This document shows, in pieces, positions 53,370-62,349 of a DNA stretch of 64,000 nucleotides. Source of the DNA: Sinomonas cyclohexanicum (GTDB lineage: Bacteria > Actinomycetota > Actinomycetes > Actinomycetales > Micrococcaceae); NCBI RefSeq assembly GCF_020886775.1, contig NZ_AP024525.1:3844001-3908000 (forward strand), given 5' to 3'. The position numbers and the translations under genes were made by a program. Every line of letters starts with the position of its first letter. Position 1 is the stretch's first letter. The notes beneath the pieces were generated by a model. The model was not told the origin of the DNA. It did not search any database and was given only the letters and a program-made list of their open reading frames with translations.

Positions 53370-54479
53370 GTGTTTCTGAGAACCTTCGGTTGGTCATTCG
53401 GCGTGAGCGCCGTTGCGCTCGTCGCGGCCTTCCTCTACGGGGGCCCGCAGGCCCTCTTCCTCTCGCTCGTCCTCGGCGTCCTCGAGGTGAGCCTGAGCTT
53501 CGACAACGCGGTGGTGAACGCCCGCATCCTCGAGCGCATGAATCCGTTCTGGCAGAAGATGTTCCTCACCGTGGGCATCGTCATCGCCGTGTTCGGCATG
53601 CGCGTGCTGTTCCCGCTGCTGATCGTGGGGCTCACCGCCAAGCTCAACCCTGTCGAGGCCGTCCAGCTCGCGCTCGCAAAGGGCCCCATCACCGAGCCCG
53701 GCAGCTACGCCTACATCCTCCACCACGCCCACCCGCAGATCGCCGCGTTCGGCGGGATCTTCCTCCTGATGATCTTCCTCGACTTCTTCTTCGAGGACCG
53801 CGAGATCAAGTGGCTCCACTGGCTCGAGATGCCGCTGGCCAAGGTCGGCAAGATGAACGGCGCCTCGCTGGTGGTCGGGCTCTTCGCACTCGGCATCATC
53901 GGCCAGCTCTCCGGCCCCGAGCTCCAGGGTGGCGTCCTCATGGCCGGCATCTTCGGCATGGTCACGTACTTCCTCGTCCAGGGGCTCGGGGAGCTCTTCG
54001 ACACGGATGAGAGCGGTGAGATCGACGCCGACGACATCCCGACCGCCGCTGGTGGAACCCACGGCAAGGGCCAGAACAAGGCGGTCCACGTGGCCGGCAA
54101 GGCCGCGTTCATGCTGTTCCTGTACCTCGAGGTCATCGATGCGTCGTTCTCGTTCGACGGCGTCATCGGCGCGTTCGCGATCACGTCCGATCCGATCATC
54201 ATCGCGCTGGGCCTCGGCCTCATCGGCGCGATGTTCGTCCGCTCGCTCACGGTCTACCTGGTCCGCCAGGGCACCCTCGACGAGTTCGAGTACCTCGACC
54301 ACGGTGCCCACTGGGCGATCGGCGCCCTCGCCGTCATCCTCCTCATCACGATCGGCATCGAGGTCAACGAGGTCGTCACGGGGCTCATCGGCGTGTTCTT
54401 CATCGGCGCGGCGTTCCTTGCCTCCATCCGCCGGAACAAGCGCAAGGCCTTAGAACCCGAGCACGCGCACACGGCGTGA
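53370..54479 (+). CDS. TerC-like DUF475 membrane protein with EF-hand-like loop
   Basis: A 369-residue protein with about nine membrane helices of the TerC/DUF475 group (VLEVSLSFDNAVVNARILERM with the conserved acidic DN, and later EVIDASFSFDGVIGAFA). Between the halves, residues 211-222 read DTDESGEIDADD, which fits the EF-hand calcium loop (D-x-D-x-S-G-x-I-x-x-x-D). TerC proteins are linked to metal export and tellurite resistance, so the loop may sense calcium. The GTG start is 13 bases after AGGAG, slightly far. It heads the Ter operon. Confidence 0.88.
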   Translation: MFLRTFGWSFGVSAVALVAAFLYGGPQALFLSLVLGVLEVSLSFDNAVVNARILERMNPFWQKMFLTVGIVIAVFGMRVLFPLLIVGLTAKLNPVEAVQLALAKGPITEPGSYAYILHHAHPQIAAFGGIFLLMIFLDFFFEDREIKWLHWLEMPLAKVGKMNGASLVVGLFALGIIGQLSGPELQGGVLMAGIFGMVTYFLVQGLGELFDTDESGEIDADDIPTAAGGTHGKGQNKAVHVAGKAAFMLFLYLEVIDASFSFDGVIGAFAITSDPIIIALGLGLIGAMFVRSLTVYLVRQGTLDEFEYLDHGAHWAIGALAVILLITIGIEVNEVVTGLIGVFFIGAAFLASIRRNKRKALEPEHAHTA

Positions 54480-54540
54480 CCAGACCGAACCGCACCAACC
54501 GCACCGCACACCTTCAGAGAGACAACGTTAGGAGCACACT

Positions 54541-55140
54541 GTGGGACTGAGCTTGCAGAAGGGCCAGGGCCTCTCGCTGACCAAGCAGGACGGCTCGGGC
54601 ATGACCCAGGTCCGCCTGGGCCTGGGCTGGGACGCCGTCGAGCAGCCGCGCAAGGGCTTCCTCGGGAGCCTGTTCGGCGGCGGCGCCGCGGAGATCGACC
54701 TCGACGCCTCGGCCATCCTGTACAACGCGGGCGGCCAGCCGCTCGACACCGTGTTCTTCAACCAGCTCGCGAGCAAGGACGGCTCGGTGCGCCACACGGG
54801 CGACAACCTCACGGGGGCCGGCGAGGGCGACGACGAGACGATCATGGTCAACCTGCCCGGAGTCAACGGCGCGGTCCAGCACATCGTCTTCGTCATCACG
54901 AGCTACTCGCAGCAGACGTTCAACCAGGTCCAGAACGCGTTCTGCCGCGTCGTGGACGATTCGGTGGCGGGCAGCCCCGAGGTCGCGCGGTACACCCTCA
55001 CCGAGCAGGGCCCCTACACGGGCATGATCATGGCCAAGCTGTCCCGCGAGGGTGCAGGCTGGAAGTTCACGGCCATCGGCCAGCCGGCGAACGGCCGGAC
55101 GGTCGGCGACCTCGTCGGGGCCTCGGCCGCCGTCCTGTAG
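54541..55140 (+). CDS. TerD-family stress protein
   Basis: A 199-residue TerD-domain protein. Family motifs are LQKGQGLSLTK at the N-terminus, LGLGWDAVEQP, the calcium-binding region EIDLDASAILYN, and GDNLTGAGEGDDETIMV. Compared with its neighbours it has a short insert (KGFLGSLFGGGAA) before the calcium site and diverges in the second half. TerD proteins bind calcium and act in tellurite, phage and general stress resistance. GTG start at 54541; 24 bp separate it from the next gene. Confidence 0.93.
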   Translation: MGLSLQKGQGLSLTKQDGSGMTQVRLGLGWDAVEQPRKGFLGSLFGGGAAEIDLDASAILYNAGGQPLDTVFFNQLASKDGSVRHTGDNLTGAGEGDDETIMVNLPGVNGAVQHIVFVITSYSQQTFNQVQNAFCRVVDDSVAGSPEVARYTLTEQGPYTGMIMAKLSREGAGWKFTAIGQPANGRTVGDLVGASAAVL

Positions 55141-55164
55141 TACACGAGAAGACAAAGGAGCACC

Positions 55165-55746
55165 GTGGCAAGCCTCACCCTCAGCAAGGGCAGCAACCTC
55201 TCCCTCACCAAGGCGGACCCTGGCCTGACCCGGGCCATGATCGGCCTCGGCTGGGACCCGCGCACCACTGCGGGCGAGATGTTCGACCTCGATGCGAGCG
55301 CCCTGCTCATCTCGGCCCGCGGCAAGGTCCGCAGCAACGACGACTTCATCTTCTACAACCAGCTTGAGGCCAAGGACGGCTCCGTCATCCACCAGGGCGA
55401 CAACCGCACCGGCGAGGGCGAGGGTGACGACGAGCAGATCCTCATCGATCTCACCAAGGTCGCGGCCGACGTCGAGAAGGTGGTCATCGTCGTCTCGATC
55501 GACCAGGCCGAGGCCCGCCGGCAGAACTTCGGCATGGTCCGCGGGGCGTTCTGCCGGGTCGTCAACGACACGACCGATCAGGAGATCGTCCGCTACGACC
55601 TCACCGAAGACGCCGCGAGCGAGACCTGCATGATCTTCGCCGAGATCTACCGCCATGGGACCGAGTGGAAGTTCCGCGCCGTCGGGCAGGGCTACGCGTC
55701 CGGCCTGCACGGCGTCGCAACGGACTTCGGCATCGTCCTCGACTGA
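55165..55746 (+). CDS. terD: TerD-family stress protein
   Basis: A 193-residue TerD protein with all canonical calcium residues: MFDLDASALLIS, NDDFIFYNQ, GDNRTGEGEGDDEQILIDL, and a C-terminal AVGQGYASGLHGVATDFG. It is very similar to the next gene throughout, so the pair arose by tandem duplication. GTG start at 55165 after AAAGGAG. Confidence 0.94.
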   Translation: MASLTLSKGSNLSLTKADPGLTRAMIGLGWDPRTTAGEMFDLDASALLISARGKVRSNDDFIFYNQLEAKDGSVIHQGDNRTGEGEGDDEQILIDLTKVAADVEKVVIVVSIDQAEARRQNFGMVRGAFCRVVNDTTDQEIVRYDLTEDAASETCMIFAEIYRHGTEWKFRAVGQGYASGLHGVATDFGIVLD

Positions 55747-55768
55747 CACCCAGAGAAGGAGCACTGAC

Positions 55769-56350
55769 ATGGCAGGACTGACCCTTTCCAAGGGCGGGAA
55801 CCTCTCCCTCACCAAGACCGACCCGGGCCTCACCAAGGCGATCGTGGGCCTCGGCTGGGATCCGCGCACGACGACGGGCGACGCCTTCGACCTCGACGCC
55901 TCGGCCCTGCTCGTGGCCGCCAACGGGAAGGTGCGCTCGGACGCCGATTTCATCTTCTACAACCAGAAGCAGACGCCCGACGGCTCGGTGGTGCACCAGG
56001 GTGACAACCGCACCGGCGAGGGCGAGGGCGACGACGAGCAGATCGCCGTCGACCTCGCCAAGGTCGCCGCGGACATCGAGCGCATCGTCGTGGTGGTGAG
56101 CATCGATCAGGCCGAGGCGCGCCGGCAGAACTTCGGCATGGTTCGCTCGGCGTACTGCCGGATCGTCAACGAGGGCACGAACGCGGAGGTGGTCCGCTAC
56201 GACCTCTCCGAGGACGCCGCCGCCGAGACGTGCATGATCTTCGCCGAGCTGTACCGCAACGCGGGCGAGTGGAAGTTCAAGGCCGTGGGCCAGGGCTACG
56301 CGAGCGGCCTGGCCGGCGTCGCCGCCGACTTCGGCGTGAACCTCGGCTGA
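55769..56350 (+). CDS. terD: TerD-family stress protein
   Basis: A 193-residue TerD protein, near twin of the preceding one (AFDLDASALLVA, DADFIFYNQ, GDNRTGEGEGDDEQIAVDL, GQGYASGLAGVAADFG). The ATG at 55769 follows AGAAGGAG. With the two upstream TerD genes and telA it forms a same-strand operon with gaps of 22-61 bp. Confidence 0.94.
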   Translation: MAGLTLSKGGNLSLTKTDPGLTKAIVGLGWDPRTTTGDAFDLDASALLVAANGKVRSDADFIFYNQKQTPDGSVVHQGDNRTGEGEGDDEQIAVDLAKVAADIERIVVVVSIDQAEARRQNFGMVRSAYCRIVNEGTNAEVVRYDLSEDAAAETCMIFAELYRNAGEWKFKAVGQGYASGLAGVAADFGVNLG

Positions 56351-56411
56351 CCGAGAACCACGGCACACCCGCCCGCTGCTAGCCCATCCACCCACCCCAG
56401 GAGCTATCGCG

Positions 56412-57741
56412 ATGTCCATCTCCCTGACCCCTCCCGACCCCACCGAGACCGAGACGCCGCCCTCGTGCTCCAGGCGCCGAGCCGGCACCCGTATCAAGGA
56501 GGAGCAGGCCCGGGCATGGTCCCGTCGCGACGAGCGCCAGCACGAGATCGCCGGCCGGCGAGGCGCGTGGCGGAGATCGCTGACCGGCAGAACCCGCCCT
56601 CGCCCACCCCGAGCCGCACCCTTATCAAGGAGGAGCAGGCCCCGGGCATGGTCCCCGTCGGCGACGAGCGCCAGCACGAGATCGCCGGCCAGGCGAAGGC
56701 GTTCGTGGCGGAGATCGCGGCGCTGGACTCGCGAAGCCCGAGTTCCAGCAGAAGGTCGAGGGCCTCAACCGGTTCGCCGGGCGGGAAATGGTGGCTTCAT
56801 CGGACGCGTCGAGCCGCATGCTCGACCGCTCGAGCACATCCATGGCGAGCGCCAAGAAGTCCGGCAACAGCGCCCAGATGTACGTGGCCTCCACGCTCGG
56901 CGAGCTCCGCACCACGGTCGAGGACCTCACCCCGAACCAGGAGCTGACGGTCAGCAAGAAGATCCTGGGCTTCGTGCCGGGCGGGAACAAGCTCGCGCGC
57001 TATTTCCAGCGCTACGAGAGCGCGCAGACGCAGCTGGACAAGATCATCAAGTCCCTCATGGCGGGCCAGGACGCGCTCATGAAGGACAACGCGTCGCTCG
57101 CCGAGGAGAAGACGAACCTCTGGGAGACGATGAAGCAGCTCTCCGAGTACGCCGTGTTCGCCCAAGAGCTCGACAAGGCCACGGTCGAGAAGATCGACGA
57201 GGTCCGCCGCAGCGGCCAGACGGAGCACGCGCAGCAGCTCGAGTCCGACGTCCTGTTCCCCGTGCGGCAACGCCGCCAGGACATCCTCACCCAGCTCGCC
57301 GTCTCCGTGCAGGGCTACCTCGCAATCGACCTGATCCGGAAGAACAACACGGAGCTCATCAAGGGCGTGGACCGCGCCCGCACGACCACGATCAGCGCCC
57401 TCCGCACGGCCGTGATCGTCGCGCAGGCGCTCGCCAACCAGAAGCTCGTCCTCGACCAGATCGACGCGATCAACACGACGACGAACAACATGATCCTGAA
57501 GACGTCCGAGATGCTGAAGGACCAGACGGCGCGCATCCACCAGCAGGCGTCCAGCTCCGGGGTGTCGGTGCAGACCCTCGAGAAGGCGTTCGCGAACATC
57601 TACCAGACGATGGACGCGATCGACACGTTCCGGTCCCAGGCCGCCAAGAACATGGAGAGCACCGTGCAGGCGCTCGAGACCGGGCTCGAGAAGTCCCGTC
57701 CGTACATCGAGCGCGTGCGCCGGCAGGAGGGGAACGCCTGA
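56412..57741 (+). pseudogene. telA: Toxic-anion-resistance protein TelA, frameshifted
   Basis: A TelA-family gene whose 5' quarter is broken. The ATG at 56412 follows CAGGAG and gives a plausible start (MSISLTPPDPTETE). An imperfect tandem copy follows (56479-56580 and 56611-56718), the first with several single-base losses. After the second copy (IKEEQAPGMVPVGDERQHEI, then EIAALDSRSP) a one-base loss near 56745 moves the frame, and the rest (EFQQKVEGLNRF, LGELRTTVEDLTPNQ, to EGNA) is in another frame up to 57741. From the ATG at 56788, 317 intact residues could still be made. TelA normally has about 380-400 residues. Sequencing error is an alternative. Confidence 0.8.
56479..56718. repeat. 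Imperfect direct duplication inside telA
   Basis: Two copies of about 105 bp (56479-56580, 56611-56718), each with ATCAAGGAGGAGCAGGCC and GACGAGCGCCAGCACGAGATC. The first copy lacks several bases relative to the second, mostly in runs of C or G. The spacer is about 30 bp. Confidence 0.85.
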
Positions 57742-57771
57742 GCCGATCCGCCTGCGTCAGGATCCGCTGGC

Positions 57772-59012
57772 TCAGGCCTCCGGTTCGCCGGCGTCCTCGG
57801 GCTCCTCGAGCACCGAGTCGTCCTCGAGGGACTCGAGGTCCTCCTCGTCGAAGTCCTCGTAGTCGCGGAGGGCCTCGAAGACGGTGTCAAGCGCGGCCAC
57901 GGGAACGGCGACCATGCCGTCGGACGTGTCGACGAGCCCGAGCGCCTCGAGCTCCTCGATCTCTGCCAGGAGCGCCGCCGAGAGGCCCTTGAGCTGCTGG
58001 CTTGCGTCCGGACCGAGCTCCTCCTCGACGCCAAGGTCCTCCTGTGGCGCCTCGGACTCGGCCCGGTCGCTTCCGAGTGATGCGACGTCCTCGAGGGGGA
58101 AGGGCTCCTGGTAGACGGCGGCGTTGAGGATCGTGGTGAGCACCGCGGCGGTCTCCCCCTCGAGCGTGCCCGGGGTGCCGTCGGTACACGCCGACGCGAC
58201 GATCTCCGTGCCGAGGAACTGCGCCTCGAGCCGCCCGAGCCCGTCCGAGTTCCCGAGGTCAACGGTGCCCTCGCCCGGACGCGCGATCGACCCGTCAAGC
58301 TCCACGACTTCGGCGTTGACCATGGCCTCCCAGAGGCGACGGGCCCGCTCCTCGGACCCGACCACGGCGGCGGCGGAGGCGAGCACTGAGGCGTCCAGGC
58401 CGGCGTCGGGCATCACCTCGCGGCCGTCTCCGAGCCACTCCAGGAGCGCGAGAGCGTGCCGTACGAACGGCGCGTTCGTCGCGAACTCGGCCGCCTCCTC
58501 CTCTCGGTCGGCTCGGGGAGCCCATCGAGGGGGCTCGAGTCGACGATGCCGCCCAAAGCCTCAGCCTGGGCATCGAGCACCTCGGCCACCGCCTCAAGCT
58601 CCTCGGGGGTGCCCTCCCAGCGGCCGGTCTCCTCGAGGAAGCTGAGCCAGTCGACGAGCGTGCCGACCACGTAGCGCTGGTCGTCCACGGCGTGCTCCTC
58701 GCTCGACGCGGCCGCCCCGACGTCCTCGAGGAAGGGCGGCAGGAAGCCGGCCACGTGGTCGGGATCGAGACGCAGCGACGGGCCGCCCTTGCCCAGACTC
58801 GAGACGATGGTGACGAACATCTTCACCACCAGCAGCTGCCCGGTGGCGAAGGCGGAGAGGTCGTCCTCCCCACGTGAGGCCCATGCGATGTAGTCGGGCG
58901 TGAGCCCGTCGATCATGAGGTCCACACGGCGGCGGCGCCGCTCGTACTCCCCCATGGACGTCGCGGTGCGCGGGCGGGTGTTCTTCGGCTTGCGCGTGCG
59001 GCTCTTCGGCAT
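57772..59012 (-). pseudogene. Conserved unknown Ter-island protein, one frameshift
   Basis: From the ATG at 59012 the frame reads about 165 protein-like residues (MIDGLTPDYIAWASRGED, LVDWLSFLEETGRWEG) to PEPTER at about 58508. There the same frame turns arginine-rich and stops at 58413, while the neighbouring frame continues sensibly (EEEAAEFATNAPFVRHALAL) to the stop at 57772. Joined, they give about 413 residues, acidic at the C-terminus. The shift occurs in GAGAGGAGGAGG. A separate GTG start at 58416 overlapping the first stop is possible but would discard coding-like sequence. No family was recognised. Confidence 0.65.
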
Positions 59013-59079
59013 ATCACGAGCCTACGCTTTCCCGCGCACGACGGCGCGGGACCGCCCCGCGCGGCTGAGCGCCCCAAAG

Positions 59080-60993
59080 CTACAGGCTGCCGGCCAGGTC
59101 CTTGAGCACGTCTCGGATGCGGGTGGGATCCGTCGCGTCGAAGTACTGTCCGCCCGAGGCCGCGGCGATCTTCTGGAGGGTCTCGGTGTCCGCCTGGGAC
59201 CCGTAGGCGAGGGTGAAGACCTTGATCCGCTTGCCCGCGGCGGTCTGCTGGGAGAGCTTGGCCACCGTGTCCTCGAGCGTGCCGGGCCGGGCGGTGTCAT
59301 TCGTGCCGTCGCTGAGCAGGATCACCGAGTTGAGCGCGTCGGAGCGGTACCCGGTCGCCACCGTGTCCACGGCGAGGCCCACGGCCTCATAGAGCGGCGT
59401 GTAGGCGACGGGCGTGAGGCCCCGCACCTTCGCGGCGATCGACTCGCGCTGCGCCTTGACACTCGCGAGCGGCTGCACGACGCCGGGCTCGAGCCCGCCG
59501 CCGTCCCTGTTGGAGAATCCTTCGATGCCCACTTGGTCGTCGTAGCCGAAGAGGGCAAGCGCGCCCTCGACCGCGTCCTTCGCGGCCTGGATCTTGGTCA
59601 CGCCGGGCTGGATCTCGTCCCGCATGGATCCCGAGACGTCCACGGCGAACAGGACGCGGGCGGGCTTGCGCACCGCCGCGAACCCCTTCTGGAGCCCGGT
59701 GACCAGCTCGGCGGAGGGCGCCTCGAGGGTCTTGGACGCTGTGCCGTAGTGGCCAGCCTCGGCCACCGCGATGTCCGCCTCGCCGCGGATGTCCCGGAAG
59801 CCGGAGGCACGCACGGCGGCCTGGCCCTCCACAGTGCGGGCGAACCGTACGAAGTCCTCGCCGGCCGCCCGCTGGGCGTCGCCCACCCACCCTGCGGAGA
59901 GGACAACAGCGGGAGAATCCGCCGTGTACACCCCGTCGGACGGGTAGTACGGCGTGAGCTGGACCTTGGGCGGGGCACCGTTGGCGAGGGTGACCCCGTC
60001 GGGGCTCGTGATGCCGCGGTTGTACTCCCACACGGACTTCTCGTCGGTGATGACGGCGGAGAGTGTGCCGGCGACCGCCTTGGTGTCGGGGGCGTCGCGG
60101 ATCGAGTTCAGGAAGTGCGCGGGCGTGCTCAGATAACTGCTCGTCGCGCTCTCGCCGAGCCGCACCTGGGAGGTCACGAAGCTCGAGGTGAGGTCCGCGG
60201 TCGTGAGCGGTCCGGCGTGGCCCGCGGCGGCGGAGTAGGCGGTCGCAAGGGCGAAGAGGCCCGAGCTGGACATGGAGGGGTTGGCCTTCGCGATCCGGAA
60301 GTACCCCCACTCGGGCTTCCCCGCACGCTCCCACCCCCGGGCGTCCGAGGCGGCCTTGTACACGTCGGCCCACGTGGGCGCCTTGGCGTCCCAGCCGAGC
60401 GCGGCGGCCATCTCCGCGGGCATGGCCACGGCCACGGCAGTGGACGCGATGCCGGGGCCCGATTCGGGGACGATCGCCGCGCCCTGCCCGCCGCCGGCCC
60501 GCGCGGTGGCGAGCCACATCGAGGCGTCGGGGATCCAGACGGCGGGCTGCTGGTCGGCGGGCGTCGACGCGAAGCCGCGCGCGGCGTCGTCGGCGGCGAG
60601 GCCCGACTTCCGAGAGGCGACCTTGACGTCCACGCAGTGCCCGCCGGCGTCGCGCGCCGAGCCACGGTACGCGTCCGCGACGGCCTGGACCATCCCGGCG
60701 TTCTCGGGCGAGGCGAGCACGTTGAGCCGCGTGCACGGGCCCGGGCCGGCGGAGCTGGGCAGGGTGTCCTCAGCCAGCGGCGCCGCGGGCTGGGTGGCGG
60801 TGAGCTTGGCCGTCGTGGCCGTCGGGATCCGATTGACCGTGAGCGACTCGTAGAACGAGGGGAGCCAGAGGATCCCCGAGAGCGCGAGCGCGGCGACCGT
60901 CCCGGTGATGATCGCGATGCGGCCCCAAGGAAGGGCTGCCCGCCGGCGGCGTGCGGCACGGCGGCTCGCGGGAGAGGTGCTTCGTCTGCCCAT
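59080..60993 (-). CDS. VWA-domain protein with solute-binding-like extracellular domain
   Basis: A 637-residue membrane-anchored protein. One helix (IAIITGTVAALALSGILWL, about 26-44) precedes a periplasmic-binding-protein-like domain (about 80-400, LNVLASPENAGMVQAVADAY, WIPDASMWLA). A von Willebrand A domain follows (about 430-630) with a complete MIDAS: DVSGSM, the later threonine in AYTPLYEAVG and LLSDGTND. VWA proteins are regular partners in Ter systems. It is divergent from the next gene, with a 33-bp tandem repeat between them. Confidence 0.88.
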   Translation of the reverse strand: MGRRSTSPASRRAARRRRAALPWGRIAIITGTVAALALSGILWLPSFYESLTVNRIPTATTAKLTATQPAAPLAEDTLPSSAGPGPCTRLNVLASPENAGMVQAVADAYRGSARDAGGHCVDVKVASRKSGLAADDAARGFASTPADQQPAVWIPDASMWLATARAGGGQGAAIVPESGPGIASTAVAVAMPAEMAAALGWDAKAPTWADVYKAASDARGWERAGKPEWGYFRIAKANPSMSSSGLFALATAYSAAAGHAGPLTTADLTSSFVTSQVRLGESATSSYLSTPAHFLNSIRDAPDTKAVAGTLSAVITDEKSVWEYNRGITSPDGVTLANGAPPKVQLTPYYPSDGVYTADSPAVVLSAGWVGDAQRAAGEDFVRFARTVEGQAAVRASGFRDIRGEADIAVAEAGHYGTASKTLEAPSAELVTGLQKGFAAVRKPARVLFAVDVSGSMRDEIQPGVTKIQAAKDAVEGALALFGYDDQVGIEGFSNRDGGGLEPGVVQPLASVKAQRESIAAKVRGLTPVAYTPLYEAVGLAVDTVATGYRSDALNSVILLSDGTNDTARPGTLEDTVAKLSQQTAAGKRIKVFTLAYGSQADTETLQKIAAASGGQYFDATDPTRIRDVLKDLAGSL

Positions 60994-61066
60994 GCCGGGG
61001 GACCTTTCGACTGCGGCGCGCGCCAGCCAGCGCTGGGGTGGTAGCTGGACGGTGGGACTGTACCGG

Positions 61067-61132
61067 CGCGACCGGACGCCCCGGTGAACACCGGGTTAAC
61101 GCGACCGGACGCCCCGGTGAACACCGGGTTAA
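61067..61132. repeat. Perfect 33-bp tandem duplication containing a palindrome
   Basis: Two identical 33-bp units (61067-61099, 61100-61132), each with CCCGGTGAACACCGGG, arms CCCGGTG/CACCGGG around AA, then GTTAA. They lie in the divergent region between the VWA gene and the next Ter-island gene. They look like tandem operators for an unidentified regulator. Confidence 0.8.
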
Positions 61133-61219
61133 CGCGAGCTGACGTCGCAGGACTGCAGGGCGTCAGCTGACGGCATAGAGGCATCCCCCGACCCAGACCC
61201 AGCGACTAGGCTGGAAGGC

Positions 61220-61750
61220 ATGGCCTCGAAGTTCTTCGGGTCGCTGTTCGGGGGCGCCGGACGCGATCCCGACCCCATCCTCGACGAGCAGCTGCCGCTC
61301 ACCCAGGCCCAGGAGCTCGAGCAGACCCGCGCCACGCTCGGTGAGCTCCGCAGCGCGATCCGGCGGGCCGGAGCGGTCCTGCCGACCCTCGCGTCCTCGC
61401 GCGTGCGCCAGACAGATGACCTCCTCGCGAACCTCATCGACTACGTGGCCGAGCATGGCGCCTCGACCGAACAGCGGGTCCTGCTCAACGCGATCATCAC
61501 CGACTATCTCCCCACGTCGCTGCGCGTCTACCGGGCCCTGCCTCCGGAGACCCACACCGACACGAGCCCCGAGTCGGAGAAGCTGCTCGAGCAGCTCGAC
61601 ATCCTGCACTCCACCGCGCTCGACCTCGACCACCAGGTCCGCACCGGGGCCATCGCCGAGCTGAGCGTCCACGGGCGGTTCCTCCAGGACAAGTTCGATG
61701 TGGGCGGCATCCGCCTCACCCCCGGCCCCGCAGAAGGAGAGACGCACTGA
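61220..61750 (+). CDS. Helical unknown protein of the Ter island
   Basis: A 176-residue protein, mostly predicted helix (LPLTQAQELEQTRATLGELR, LLANLIDYVAEHGASTEQRV, YLPTSLRVYRALPPETHTD), with no signal peptide or membrane segment. No family was recognised, though similar proteins are expected beside TerD genes. Its TGA overlaps the next ATG (TGATG), so it is coupled to the TerD paralogue that follows and probably works with it. Confidence 0.75.
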   Translation: MASKFFGSLFGGAGRDPDPILDEQLPLTQAQELEQTRATLGELRSAIRRAGAVLPTLASSRVRQTDDLLANLIDYVAEHGASTEQRVLLNAIITDYLPTSLRVYRALPPETHTDTSPESEKLLEQLDILHSTALDLDHQVRTGAIAELSVHGRFLQDKFDVGGIRLTPGPAEGETH

Positions 61751-62349
61751 TGGCCACGATGGTCGCGGGCAGCAACGCCCCGCTCACGGCGGAGAACCCG
61801 GGCCTCGCCGGGGTGATGGTGGCGATGGGCTGGCAGGTGGTCCCGAGCAACGGACCACAGTCCGAGCTGACGTCGCTTGCGATCGTGTGCGGGGAGGACG
61901 GGCGTGCCCTCTCGCCGGAGCACCTCGTCTTCTTCAATCAGCTCACGACGGCGGGCGGCGGCGTGCGCTTCGCCAGCAGCCCGAATGCCGCGCAGGGCAC
62001 AGCGCACGGCACCGGGCAGGGCACGGCGCAGGACGCCGAGCAGGTGGACGTCGAGTTCGGGCTCGTTCCGGCCGAGGTCGCCAAGATCGCGTTCCTCGCG
62101 TACGTGGACCCCGAGGTCCGCGGACCCGGAACGTTCGGGGCCGTGCGCAGCGCGTACATCAGGCTCGCGCGGCCGGACGGCTCCGAGCTCCTGCGCTTCG
62201 ACCTCCCCGAGATCCATGGCGAGAAGATCAAGGCCATGATGTTCGGGGAGCTCTACCGGCACGGCGAGCACTGGAAGTTCCGCGCGCTCGGGCAGGGCTA
62301 CGAGAACGGGCTGGCCGGGGTGGCCCGCGACTTCGGGCTCGACCTGTGA
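61750..62349 (+). CDS. Divergent TerD-family protein
   Basis: A 199-residue TerD-like protein. The framework is kept (ENPGLAGVMVAMGW, HLVFFNQLTTAGG, ELLRFDLPEIHGEKIKAMMF, GQGYENGLAGVARDFG). The usual calcium loops are altered: the DLDAS segment is replaced by ELTSLAIVCGEDG, and the GDNRTGEGEGDD segment by a Gly/Ala/Gln stretch. It may not bind calcium in the normal way. It overlaps both neighbours by a few bases. Confidence 0.85.
   Translation: MATMVAGSNAPLTAENPGLAGVMVAMGWQVVPSNGPQSELTSLAIVCGEDGRALSPEHLVFFNQLTTAGGGVRFASSPNAAQGTAHGTGQGTAQDAEQVDVEFGLVPAEVAKIAFLAYVDPEVRGPGTFGAVRSAYIRLARPDGSELLRFDLPEIHGEKIKAMMFGELYRHGEHWKFRALGQGYENGLAGVARDFGLDL

Noticed and set aside
58413-58416. Treating 57772-58416 as an independent gene starting at GTG 58416
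   Set aside because: The same frame is clearly coding-like for about 30 codons upstream of that GTG, which favours one frameshifted gene; the alternative is noted in the feature.
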